DNA from: Rhodospirillales bacterium
GTDB lineage: Bacteria > Pseudomonadota > Alphaproteobacteria > Acetobacterales > Acetobacteraceae
DNA length: 15,878 nt
Assembly: GCA_028866445.1 (NCBI GenBank)
Contig: JAGWIE010000008.1
Span: 1-15,878, forward strand
Reading direction: 5' to 3'
The translations under genes and the position numbers were made by a program. Shown here piece after piece: positions 1-6,514 of this stretch. The notes under the pieces are model-generated. The model saw only the letters and a list, made by a program, of their open reading frames with translations, had not been told where the DNA came from and searched no databases. Numbering within the stretch: position 1 is the first letter of the stretch; every line of letters starts with the position of its first letter.

Positions 1-4
1 ATTT

Positions 5-39
5 TTGCTTAATTATTTAATTAAATTACTATTGCCTGT
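5..39 (+). promoter_or_regulatory. Possible promoter upstream of the nitronate monooxygenase gene
   Basis: The first 45 bases are very AT-rich compared with the GC-rich coding DNA around them. A weak sigma70-like pair can be read: TTGCTT at 5-10 and TACTAT at 27-32 with a 16-base spacer, which would start transcription near 39. The short inverted sequence TAATTATTTAATTA overlaps the spacer and could be an operator or simply AT-rich promoter DNA. The match to consensus is only partial, and the left edge cuts off any upstream elements. Confidence 0.3.
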
Positions 40-78
40 TCTTTCCGTCGCGTTACTCTCTTTTCAGGAGGATATCCC

Positions 79-1050
79 ATGCTGCGCACCCGTTTCACCG
101 AAATTTTCGGCATCAAACACCCCATCGTGCAAGGCGGGATGCAATGGGTTGGCACGGCGGAACTCACCTCCGCCGTTTCCAATGCCGGGGCGCTTGGCAT
201 CCTCACCGCCCTCACCCAACCCTCGCCTGAAGCGCTGGCGAGAGAGATTGCACGCTGCCGGAGCATGACCGACCAGCCCTTCGGCGTGAACCTCACCATC
301 CTGCCTTCGATCAATCCGCCGCCTTATGCGGAATACCGCCGCGCCATCATCGAAAGCGGGGTGAAAATCGCCGAGACGGCAGGCCACAAGCCGCAGGAGC
401 ATGTGGAGGATTTCAAAACCCATGGCGTGAAGGTGATCCACAAATGCACCGCCGTGCGCCACGCGCTGAGCGCTGAACGGCTGGGGGTGGATGCGGTTTC
501 CATCGACGGGTTTGAATGCGCCGGCCATACCGGCGAAGACGATATCCCCGGCCTGATCCTGATCCCCGCCGCGGCGGACAAGCTGAAAATCCCCATCCTG
601 GCCTCGGGCGGCATCGGCGATGCACGCGGGCTGGTGGCCGCCCTGGCGCTGGGGGCCGAAGGCGTGAACATGGGCACACGCTTCTGCGCCACCCAGGAGG
701 CACCGATTCACGATGCCTTCAAACAGGCGATGGTTAACAATGACGAGCGCGCGACGGATCTCATCTTCCGCACCTACCGCAACACCGCCCGCGTGGCGCG
801 CAACAGCATCAGCCAGCAAGTGCGCGAAATTGAGGCCAGCGGCGCGCCGTTTGAAAAACTGGCGTATCTGGTGAAAGGTGCGCGCGGACGCGAAGGGCTG
901 CTCTCTGGCGACACTGAACACGGCATCTGGAGTGCGGGCATGGTGCAGGGCTTAATCCATGATATTCCCACCTGCGCCGAGCTTGTCTCACGTATCATCG
1001 CCGAGGCCGAGGCGATTATCTCCACCCAGCTGGCGCGGCTGATGGCTTAA
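79..1050 (+). CDS. Nitronate monooxygenase / NAD(P)H-dependent flavin oxidoreductase family protein
   Basis: This is a 323-residue FMN-dependent TIM-barrel enzyme of the 2-nitropropane dioxygenase family, expected to be cytoplasmic. Family members oxidise alkyl nitronates or act as NAD(P)H:quinone/flavin reductases. The N-terminus has the characteristic IVQGGMQWVG (residues 16-25) and FGVNLTILP (68-76). GFECAGH (144-150) supplies the family's active-site histidine, H150. ASGGIGDARGL (175-185) and NMGTRF (197-202) are the phosphate/FMN-binding segments. Length is normal. The start is fixed by AGGAGG at 66-71, seven bases before ATG. The next gene begins eight bases after the stop, so the two are probably cotranscribed. 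The family call is firm. The true substrate is open, because many members annotated this way are not nitronate oxidases. Confidence 0.9.
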   Translation: MLRTRFTEIFGIKHPIVQGGMQWVGTAELTSAVSNAGALGILTALTQPSPEALAREIARCRSMTDQPFGVNLTILPSINPPPYAEYRRAIIESGVKIAETAGHKPQEHVEDFKTHGVKVIHKCTAVRHALSAERLGVDAVSIDGFECAGHTGEDDIPGLILIPAAADKLKIPILASGGIGDARGLVAALALGAEGVNMGTRFCATQEAPIHDAFKQAMVNNDERATDLIFRTYRNTARVARNSISQQVREIEASGAPFEKLAYLVKGARGREGLLSGDTEHGIWSAGMVQGLIHDIPTCAELVSRIIAEAEAIISTQLARLMA

Positions 1051-1058
1051 AGCCAGCC

Positions 1059-1526
1059 ATGGATAAACCGAACGACCCGGCGTTCTACTCTTTGCTCGTA
1101 TCCAGCTTCGCCCGCCTGCTTGGCAGGCCATTCATCACCAACCATGACATGGGCAACCACGACACAGCATTCCAAGCTTCATGGCTGTATCATAAGGCCC
1201 CATTCTGCGTGTTGGCGCATAATACCCAGCCAGACCCCATTTTCACTTACGCCAACCGCGCCGCGCAGACATGCTTTGGCTATGATTGGGCGGAATTCAC
1301 CCGCCTGCCCTCCCGCCTCTCAGCCGAGGCACTCAACCGTGCGGAGCGGCAGTGCCTGCTGGATGAGGTAGCCCGCGCCGGCTTTATCGAGAATTATCGG
1401 GGCGCGCGTATCGCCAAATCCGGCCAACGATTCTGGATCGAGAATGCCATTGTCTGGCAACTGATCGACGATGCCGGGAGGCTGCACGGCCAGGCCGCCA
1501 TGTTTCAGCACCAACCAGAGGCATAA
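1059..1526 (+). CDS. MEKHLA domain (PAS-like) protein
   Basis: This 155-residue soluble protein matches, by recall, the bacterial stand-alone MEKHLA domain family. That domain is related to PAS and is also found at the C-terminus of plant HD-ZIP III regulators. The PAS-like core is visible as DPIFTYANRAAQTCFGY (residues 59-75), followed by a helical section and KSGQRFWIENAIVW (120-133), which corresponds to the later PAS strands. There is no kinase, cyclase or DNA-binding domain, so any sensing output would have to act through partners. The gene begins eight bases after the flavin oxidoreductase stop and has no strong ribosome site (AGCC AGCC before ATG), which suggests translational coupling. 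A flavin- or redox-linked role beside the flavoprotein is inference only. Confidence 0.8.
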   Translation: MDKPNDPAFYSLLVSSFARLLGRPFITNHDMGNHDTAFQASWLYHKAPFCVLAHNTQPDPIFTYANRAAQTCFGYDWAEFTRLPSRLSAEALNRAERQCLLDEVARAGFIENYRGARIAKSGQRFWIENAIVWQLIDDAGRLHGQAAMFQHQPEA

Positions 1527-1568
1527 CAATTTCCGGCCACCCGACCACCACCCCTGAGCACCCCGCAC

Positions 1569-1610
1569 TTGCACGCGATTTCTGACTGCTATAAAGAAGT
1601 ATTTAATATA
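1569..1610 (+). promoter_or_regulatory. Possible promoter of the efflux-like operon
   Basis: The 122-base gap between the MEKHLA gene and the DUF1656 gene contains TTGCAC at 1569-1574 and TATAAA at 1590-1595. The spacer is 15 bases, shorter than ideal. An AT-rich tract (TATTTAATATA, 1600-1610) immediately follows and could supply an alternative -10. A small hairpin, CGGCG/CGCCG at 1622-1626 and 1632-1636, lies between this element and the start codon. The AT content stands out from the surroundings, but the promoter is a prediction only. Confidence 0.35.
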
Positions 1611-1648
1611 CAGTTTATGGGCGGCGGCTCACGCCGGGGTGGGTCACG

Positions 1649-1861
1649 ATGATTGAACAGCTTAACATATTCGGCGGATTTATTTCCACTGGGCTGGCTT
1701 CGGCTGTTGCCGCGGGAATACTAACCTTTCTCATCCATTTTCTGCTTCAACGCCTCCCCCTGGACCGCTTTTTATGGCAGCCCATCCTGCTTGACCTCAC
1801 ACTCTTCCTGGTCCTCTGGTGGGGCCTCTCCATCCTGGCCAATCATTTTTACCCTCACTGA
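1649..1861 (+). CDS. DUF1656 (AaeX-type) small inner-membrane protein
   Basis: This is a 70-residue protein with two predicted membrane helices (about 10-33 and 44-66). The opening EQLNIFGGFIS and the second-helix segment W-QPILLDLTLFLVLWWGLS match the DUF1656/AaeX family, which is normally encoded next to an AaeA-like adaptor and an FUSC/AaeB permease for aromatic carboxylic acid efflux. The biochemical role of AaeX is unknown. GTGGG around 1639-1643 is a modest ribosome site before ATG. It heads a forward cluster: the adaptor starts five bases after its stop, the outer-membrane lipoprotein follows, and then the HPP-CBS protein. No FUSC gene lies on either side. Confidence 0.85.
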   Translation: MIEQLNIFGGFISTGLASAVAAGILTFLIHFLLQRLPLDRFLWQPILLDLTLFLVLWWGLSILANHFYPH

Positions 1862-1865
1862 TTGT

Positions 1866-2771
1866 ATGTTGCCCATGAATCGTGAACATCTAGCGAAAGC
1901 GTTTTCTACCTTTTTGCTGCTGATTATCGCAACGCTCGTAACCGTGACGCTTTGGGTACGTTATCAGGTGCAACCCACAACGCGCGACGGCAAGGTCGCC
2001 GCGGATATTGTCCAGGTCACGCCGGATGTCGGCGGTTGGGTCACCAGCGTTGCCGTGCAGGACAACGAGATTGTTAAAAAAGGCCAGCCTCTGCTAACAA
2101 TAGATCAGTCACGCTACCAGCTTGCCCTCAGCGCAGCTCAGGCGGCGCTCAACGGCCAGCAGATCGCCCTGGCGCAGGCCATGCGTGACGACCGCCGCAA
2201 CCATGCCCTGTCTGCTCTGGTTGATATCGAAACCATCGAAAAGGGCACGGAACAGGTTGGCTTATTGCAAAGCGCTGTGGCCAATGCCAAGGCCGCGCTG
2301 AACCTCGCGCAATTGAATCTCGACCGTACAACCCTGCGCGCGCCGGTTGATGGTATTATTTCTAACATGACCCTGCAACCAGGCGATTACCTGACCGCCG
2401 GTAAGGAGGCTTTCGCGCTGGTGGATACAGATACTTTGCGCATCGAAGGCTATTTCGTGGAAACCAAAATTCCCGCCATCAATATTGGTGATAAGGCGGA
2501 TATACGGCTGATGGGCGTGGCTGGAGTAATTCATGGGCATGTGGAGAGCATTGCCGGCGGCATTGTAAACCGCGAGCGCGATGCAAGCGCCAACATGCTC
2601 GATAACATCGAACCGGAATACACCTATGTGCGCCTGGCACAACGCATTCCCGTTCGCATCGCAATCGATCAGGTTCCCGCAGGCGTACGGCTGATTGCTG
2701 GCCAGACGGCCTCGGTTGAAATTCTTCCACGGCATGGCGAAGCGACGGAAAAAAGGAGCTGGCCGTGGTAG
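1866..2771 (+). CDS. HlyD-family (AaeA-like) periplasmic adaptor of an efflux system
   Basis: This 301-residue membrane-fusion protein has one N-terminal membrane anchor (about 13-31). The first half of a biotinyl-lipoyl-like domain follows (VTPDVGGWVTSVAVQDNEIVKKGQPL, in two parts over 51-76), then a short alpha-helical hairpin (about 84-150), then the second lipoyl half with LRAPVDGIISN (157-167) and the beta-barrel segment (about 185-285). The C-terminal YVRLAQRIPVRI and AGQTASVE are characteristic of the AaeA/EmrA-like adaptors that pair with FUSC pumps. It would bridge inner and outer membranes for export. Two starts are possible, ATG 1866 or ATG 1875. The first is chosen because it lies five bases after the DUF1656 stop. 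A longer reading frame from 1791 inside the DUF1656 gene was rejected. Its last seven bases overlap the next gene. Confidence 0.88.
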   Translation: MLPMNREHLAKAFSTFLLLIIATLVTVTLWVRYQVQPTTRDGKVAADIVQVTPDVGGWVTSVAVQDNEIVKKGQPLLTIDQSRYQLALSAAQAALNGQQIALAQAMRDDRRNHALSALVDIETIEKGTEQVGLLQSAVANAKAALNLAQLNLDRTTLRAPVDGIISNMTLQPGDYLTAGKEAFALVDTDTLRIEGYFVETKIPAINIGDKADIRLMGVAGVIHGHVESIAGGIVNRERDASANMLDNIEPEYTYVRLAQRIPVRIAIDQVPAGVRLIAGQTASVEILPRHGEATEKRSWPW

Positions 2772-4237
2772 GCCGCCATGTGCGGTACCTGGCTGCGCCC
2801 CTTGCCGTATTGGTCTTGGCTGGTTGCACTGTAGGGCCAAATTACAAACTTCCCAAAACGGCGGTCATCAACAATCCCACCGCGCGGGCTGCGTTCCTTT
2901 CAGATAACAAGGCAACACAGATTGCAAATCCGCCTGACAATTGGTGGCATTTATACGACGACCCAACACTCGACGCTTTGGTTCAGCGCGCCTTTGCTGC
3001 CAACACAAGCCTGAGGGTTGCACAGGCGAACCTTGAGAATGCCTATGCCCTGCTGACGGCGGCCAAAGCCGGACGAGAAGCCGATGTTACCACCATCGAC
3101 TCCACTGATTACGGCCAGAGATCGGCGCAAGCTGTCTTGAGTAAAACACCCGCGGCGCAACTGGAGCGCTATAATGTCGGCATAACTGCAAGTTACGATG
3201 CCGATTTATTCGGCGGCATCCGGCGCGGCATCGAGGCGGCGAACGATGACAGCGAGGCCGCTGCCGCCGCGCGTGATCTTGTGATGGTAAGCGTCGCCGC
3301 CGAGACCACGCGCGCTTACGCCGATATCTGCGATAGCGGTAACGCACTTGCGGCATTGCGCCATGCTGTCGCGCTGCAAAACCAGTCTTTGGCGTTTGCG
3401 CGCCTGATGCATGAAAATGGCCGCGCGACAAGCTTCGATGTCGTGGGCCAGGAAGCCCAGTTTGAGACTCTGCAATCCCAAATTCCCCTGCTGCAAGCCA
3501 AACAGATGAACGCTGCCTACCGCCTCGCTGCTTTGATGGGCGAGCCGCCGGAAGCCTATGACCCCGCATGGTTAACCTGCCAGCAGCCTCTGGTCTTACG
3601 TACGCCGCTTCCCGTGGGAGACGGCAAAACCCTGCTGAACCGGCGGCCTGACGTGCGAGAGGCTGAGCGCCGCCTTGCCGCCGCCACCGCGCGCGTGGGC
3701 CAGGCTGAAGCCAAACTTTACCCAGACTTTAAGCTGGGCGGTGCCATAGGATCCACCGGCGCTGCTTTCGACGCTTTCGCACCCGTGACCAATTTATTTA
3801 ACCTTGGGCCTTCGGTCAGTTGGGACCTCAACCAAAGTGCCATTCGCGCGCATATCGCCCAGGCCAAAGCCCAGGTGCAAGCCCGCCAGGCCGCGTTCGA
3901 TGGCACGGTGCTGGCAGCACTTCAGGAAACCCAGAGCGCGATTACATCCTACGACTTTGAGCTCGACCAGGTGGCCAGCCTGGATGATGCGAGGAATTTT
4001 GCCGCGCAAGTGGCCTCCAATATCACCGAACTTTATCGCGGCGGCAGGGCGGATGCGCTGGCGCAGCTTAGCGCCGAACAGAAAGTCGCCATTGCGGATA
4101 TCGCGGTGGCCAATGCGCAAACGGAAATCAGCCAAAGTCAGATTGCCCTGTTCTATGCACTGGGCGGCGGCTGGGGGGCGTCAGCGTCTGGTAACACCAC
4201 TTCCTCCGCACCCCTTTCCACCCCAACCGCACCGTAA
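2765..4237 (+). CDS. NodT-family outer-membrane efflux lipoprotein
   Basis: This 490-residue TolC-like outer-membrane channel would be anchored as a lipoprotein. The N-terminal signal ends in the lipobox LAGC, with acylated cysteine C21, followed by the family hallmark TVGPNYKLP (22-30). Two outer-membrane efflux (OEP) repeats follow, roughly 60-260 and 285-470. The second opens with the strongly conserved RRPDVREAERRLAAATARVG (293-312). The C-terminus is a Ser/Thr/Pro-rich tail. The GTG start at 2765 is supported by AAAAGGAG (2751-2758) six bases upstream and by a seven-base overlap with the adaptor gene. The nearby ATG at 2778 is out of frame. It should form the exit duct for the adaptor encoded just upstream. 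Confidence 0.93.
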   Translation: MVGRHVRYLAAPLAVLVLAGCTVGPNYKLPKTAVINNPTARAAFLSDNKATQIANPPDNWWHLYDDPTLDALVQRAFAANTSLRVAQANLENAYALLTAAKAGREADVTTIDSTDYGQRSAQAVLSKTPAAQLERYNVGITASYDADLFGGIRRGIEAANDDSEAAAAARDLVMVSVAAETTRAYADICDSGNALAALRHAVALQNQSLAFARLMHENGRATSFDVVGQEAQFETLQSQIPLLQAKQMNAAYRLAALMGEPPEAYDPAWLTCQQPLVLRTPLPVGDGKTLLNRRPDVREAERRLAAATARVGQAEAKLYPDFKLGGAIGSTGAAFDAFAPVTNLFNLGPSVSWDLNQSAIRAHIAQAKAQVQARQAAFDGTVLAALQETQSAITSYDFELDQVASLDDARNFAAQVASNITELYRGGRADALAQLSAEQKVAIADIAVANAQTEISQSQIALFYALGGGWGASASGNTTSSAPLSTPTAP

Positions 4238-4243
4238 ACCATA

Positions 4244-5317
4244 ATGGCAAATTTTCGCTTCAAGCTGTTTTCACCCATCCTGGCCGGCGCCACCTTGAAC
4301 GACCGGCTGATCAACGGCCTGGGCGCATTAATCGGCATCGGCCTGACTGGCTTGATCGGCGAAATGACCTTCGGAGGGAACCCAGCCTTGCCACTAATTG
4401 TGGCACCGCTTGGGGCGTCCTCTGTGCTGCTGTTCGCCGTGCCCTCCAGCCCGCTGGCGCAGCCGTGGTCTATCATTGGCGGCAACACTCTGTCGTGTTT
4501 GTGTGGCATTATCGCCTACCGTCTTGTGCCGGATATCATGGTCGCGTCCGGCATCGCCGTCGGGCTTGCCATTATCGTTATGTCTTTAACCAAATGCCTG
4601 CATCCGCCGGGTGGCGCTGCGGCACTCACCGCCGTTATTGGCGGTCCTGCCGTGGTTGCCCAGGGTTTCTCCTTCGCGCTGGTGCCAATGGCGCTTAATT
4701 CCATAACGCTGGTTATACTGGGCATTATTTTTCATAAACTGCTGAAGCACAACTACCCGCACGTGCCGCCGAAAGCCGTAAGCCCCGTGGGCACGAAAGA
4801 CCCAGCCCCCATCCTGCGCGCCGGATTTCATGTTGAAGATGTGGATGCGGCCCTGGCCGACCTCGGCGAGAGCTTTGACATCAACCGGAACGACCTTGAC
4901 GCCTTGCTTCAAAGCGTCGAGCAGCAGGCGCTGCTGCGTACCCATGGCGATCTGAGCTGCGCGGATATCATGTCGCGAGATGTGATCGCGGTGGGGCCGG
5001 ATGATGACATCCAGGCAGCGCGTGCCCTGTTGTTGGAACATAATATCCGCATTCTGCCGGTTATCGACGCATTGGGGCGGTTGCTTGGCACCATCGGGCT
5101 GCGGGAGATTACGCAGCAGAACGGACAGGTCGCCGAGGCGATGGTGCCTGCCGCAACCGCCAGCCCGGACACACCGGCCTTCAGCCAGCTTGGGAAGCTG
5201 ACCGACGGGCGGACACATGCCGTAATTATTCAAAATGCAACCGGGCGCGTTGTTGGCCTGTTATCGCAAACAGATTTGCTGGCAGCCGCCGCCAGAGTGT
5301 TGCCCGCGGCTGGTTGA
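4244..5317 (+). CDS. HPP-family integral membrane protein with C-terminal CBS domain pair
   Basis: This is a 357-residue two-part protein. The N-terminal part (about 15-170) has several membrane helices and the HPP family signatures APLGASSVLLF (54-64) and CLHPPGGAAALTA (118-130), which contains the naming His-Pro-Pro at 120-122. A plant HPP protein has been linked to nitrite transport; bacterial functions are largely unassigned. The cytoplasmic C-terminal part carries two CBS motifs, about 238-290 (ADIMSRDVIAV ... LPVIDALGRLLGTI) and 297-350 (VGLLSQTDLLAAA), which in other proteins bind adenine nucleotides. It starts six bases after the NodT-like gene and so appears to be the last gene of that operon. 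It may be a nucleotide-regulated transporter or channel. Pairing with the adaptor and outer-membrane channel is inference from gene order. Confidence 0.88.
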   Translation: MANFRFKLFSPILAGATLNDRLINGLGALIGIGLTGLIGEMTFGGNPALPLIVAPLGASSVLLFAVPSSPLAQPWSIIGGNTLSCLCGIIAYRLVPDIMVASGIAVGLAIIVMSLTKCLHPPGGAAALTAVIGGPAVVAQGFSFALVPMALNSITLVILGIIFHKLLKHNYPHVPPKAVSPVGTKDPAPILRAGFHVEDVDAALADLGESFDINRNDLDALLQSVEQQALLRTHGDLSCADIMSRDVIAVGPDDDIQAARALLLEHNIRILPVIDALGRLLGTIGLREITQQNGQVAEAMVPAATASPDTPAFSQLGKLTDGRTHAVIIQNATGRVVGLLSQTDLLAAAARVLPAAG

Positions 5318-5383
5318 CATTCACGACCTGCTTGACAGCCGCACGTAAACAGCGCCGGATGGCTGGAGAATTGGAAATATTGA

Positions 5384-5959
5384 GTGCCCTTGCCGCTAAA
5401 CTTCAATGCCCTGGCCCGGCTGCGGGCCTACGCCGCGCATAACGACCCGGCAACGGCAATGGCGAATACCGTTGCCTTGTCTGTTGGCGGTAACATGCCG
5501 TTTTACCCGCTCTACATGCTGGTGCTTTTAGGGTGGCGGGTACTTCCTTTCTGCTTGCTCACCGCCCTGGCAACGCCTGCCTTTCTTATCGTGCCTTGGC
5601 TTTCCCGCCATTCCAGCCTGGGCGGGCGGCTGGCTTTGCCGATAATCGGTACCGTCAACACGATCTGGTGCTTAAAGCTTCTGGGACCAGCCAGCGGCGT
5701 GGGGTTATTTTTATTCCCCTGCATCCTGCTGGCCGCATTGCTGTTCCGGGCGGCCGAACGCTGGCTCTGCCTTGGCCTCGCCACTCTCGCCTTGGTGTTG
5801 TATTTTCTTTCCGGCCATATCCTCGGCGCGCCGGTTATTCCGCTAAATGCTGATGAGGCCGGTATAATGACCGTGCTTAATGCCGCGAGCGTTGCAACAC
5901 TAACCTGGCTATTGGCGCTCCTGTTCTCCTCCCTTCTGGAAAAAACCAGGCTGGGGTAG
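5384..5959 (+). CDS. Unrecognised polytopic membrane protein
   Basis: I do not recognise this 191-residue protein beyond a vague resemblance to hypothetical proteins of Acetobacteraceae. It has a soluble N-terminus (1-35) with NDPATAMANTVALSVGGNMP at 20-39. About six hydrophobic segments follow (roughly 38-56, 57-73, 84-101, 106-123, 126-146, 165-185). The loop before the last helix is acidic (NADEAG). No enzyme or output domain is attached. The GTG start at 5384 is supported only by GGAA at 5373-5376. A perfect TTGACA lies at 5332-5337, but I see no convincing -10 for it. The gene is 66 bases downstream of the HPP-CBS gene and may be read through from that operon. Its stop is two bases from the stop of the convergent DUF2147 gene. 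A membrane sensor domain without output is one possibility. Confidence 0.65.
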   Translation: MPLPLNFNALARLRAYAAHNDPATAMANTVALSVGGNMPFYPLYMLVLLGWRVLPFCLLTALATPAFLIVPWLSRHSSLGGRLALPIIGTVNTIWCLKLLGPASGVGLFLFPCILLAALLFRAAERWLCLGLATLALVLYFLSGHILGAPVIPLNADEAGIMTVLNAASVATLTWLLALLFSSLLEKTRLG

Positions 5960-5961
5960 AA

Positions 5962-6372
5962 TTAATTAACGCGATTCCATTGCGCGGTTTTACAGATAAC
6001 CCCGAACAAAACGCATCCCCTGGTACGCATGGTGCCGCCCGCCAAGGTCATGGTCATTCGGTAATGCATTTTGCGCCGTACATCATAAGCGGGGCCCTTT
6101 AAAATGCCGGGGCTGGCCGTTGGTGCCAGCGCCATTTCCAATCTGTCTCCTACCTTCTCCGCTCCATTTGGGTCGCGCACCCAAATATTCACGGCGCAGA
6201 AATCCCGGCCGCATTTTGTAATGTCTATTTTAGTGCCGCCATCGGCACGCTCCCATTGGCCGAGCGGGCTGGGCGTGGAAGCCAGCGCGTGTTCATGAAC
6301 ACCTGAAACAGCCAATATCAACCCTGCCAGAAAAATCCGCCTGCGCCATGCCCGAACCCCATGCTTGCCCAT
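5962..6372 (-). CDS. Secreted DUF2147 domain protein
   Basis: This is a 136-residue exported protein. The signal peptide covers about residues 1-31 and ends in ALA. Its start, with RRIFL at 11-15, resembles a twin-arginine motif (RR-x-F-L), so Tat export is conceivable; family members usually look Sec-dependent. The mature part follows the DUF2147 plan: LGQWERADGGTKIDITKCG (37-55) with cysteines C54 and C59, VNIWV (61-65), a central GPAYDVRRKMHYRM block (93-106), and a RGC...C...W end with C120 and C127. The paired cysteines suggest disulfides. ATG at 6372 is preferred over GTG at 6375 because AAAGG is spaced about seven bases from the ATG. The family's function is unknown. The gene is divergent from the glucoamylase gene and convergent with the membrane protein. 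Confidence 0.83.
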   Translation of the reverse strand: MGKHGVRAWRRRIFLAGLILAVSGVHEHALASTPSPLGQWERADGGTKIDITKCGRDFCAVNIWVRDPNGAEKVGDRLEMALAPTASPGILKGPAYDVRRKMHYRMTMTLAGGTMRTRGCVLFGVICKTAQWNRVN

Positions 6373-6420
6373 CACTTTACCTTTAGCGCGTTTTCTGTTG
6401 CAGTATTCAGGCTCACTACG

Positions 6421-6454
6421 TTTATGCTGATGAAGCAGATGCTTTCAGCATAAA
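6421..6454. promoter_or_regulatory. Nested inverted repeat (putative operator) upstream of the GH15 gene
   Basis: TTTATGCTGA (6421-6430) and TCAGCATAAA (6445-6454) are perfect 10-base inverted repeats. Inside them AAGCA (6433-6437) and TGCTT (6440-6444) form a second perfect inverted repeat, with only two unpaired bases (6431-6432) separating the two layers. The AT-rich stretch after it, including TATATT at 6464-6469, could hold the -10 of the glucoamylase promoter, so the palindrome would overlap its -35 region. It sits in the 142-base spacer between divergent genes. There is no T-run on the side needed for a terminator, so an operator for a dimeric regulator fits better. The binding protein is unknown. 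Confidence 0.5.
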
Positions 6455-6514
6455 ATAAAAATTATATTTAATGTGCGGGCCAGTTTACCGCGCCCATCGC
6501 GTAAGGAGACTGCT

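Noticed and set aside
64..921. Long open frame on the minus strand (285 codons) opposite the nitronate monooxygenase gene
   Set aside because: It is an antisense shadow caused by GC-rich third positions. It has no ribosome site and no recognisable family, and the plus strand carries strong family motifs.
5314..5360. Two TTGACA sequences (5314 and 5332) as -35 boxes for the membrane-protein gene
   Set aside because: Neither has a recognisable -10 at a suitable distance, and the first overlaps the HPP gene stop codon. They are kept only as a remark in the gene entry.
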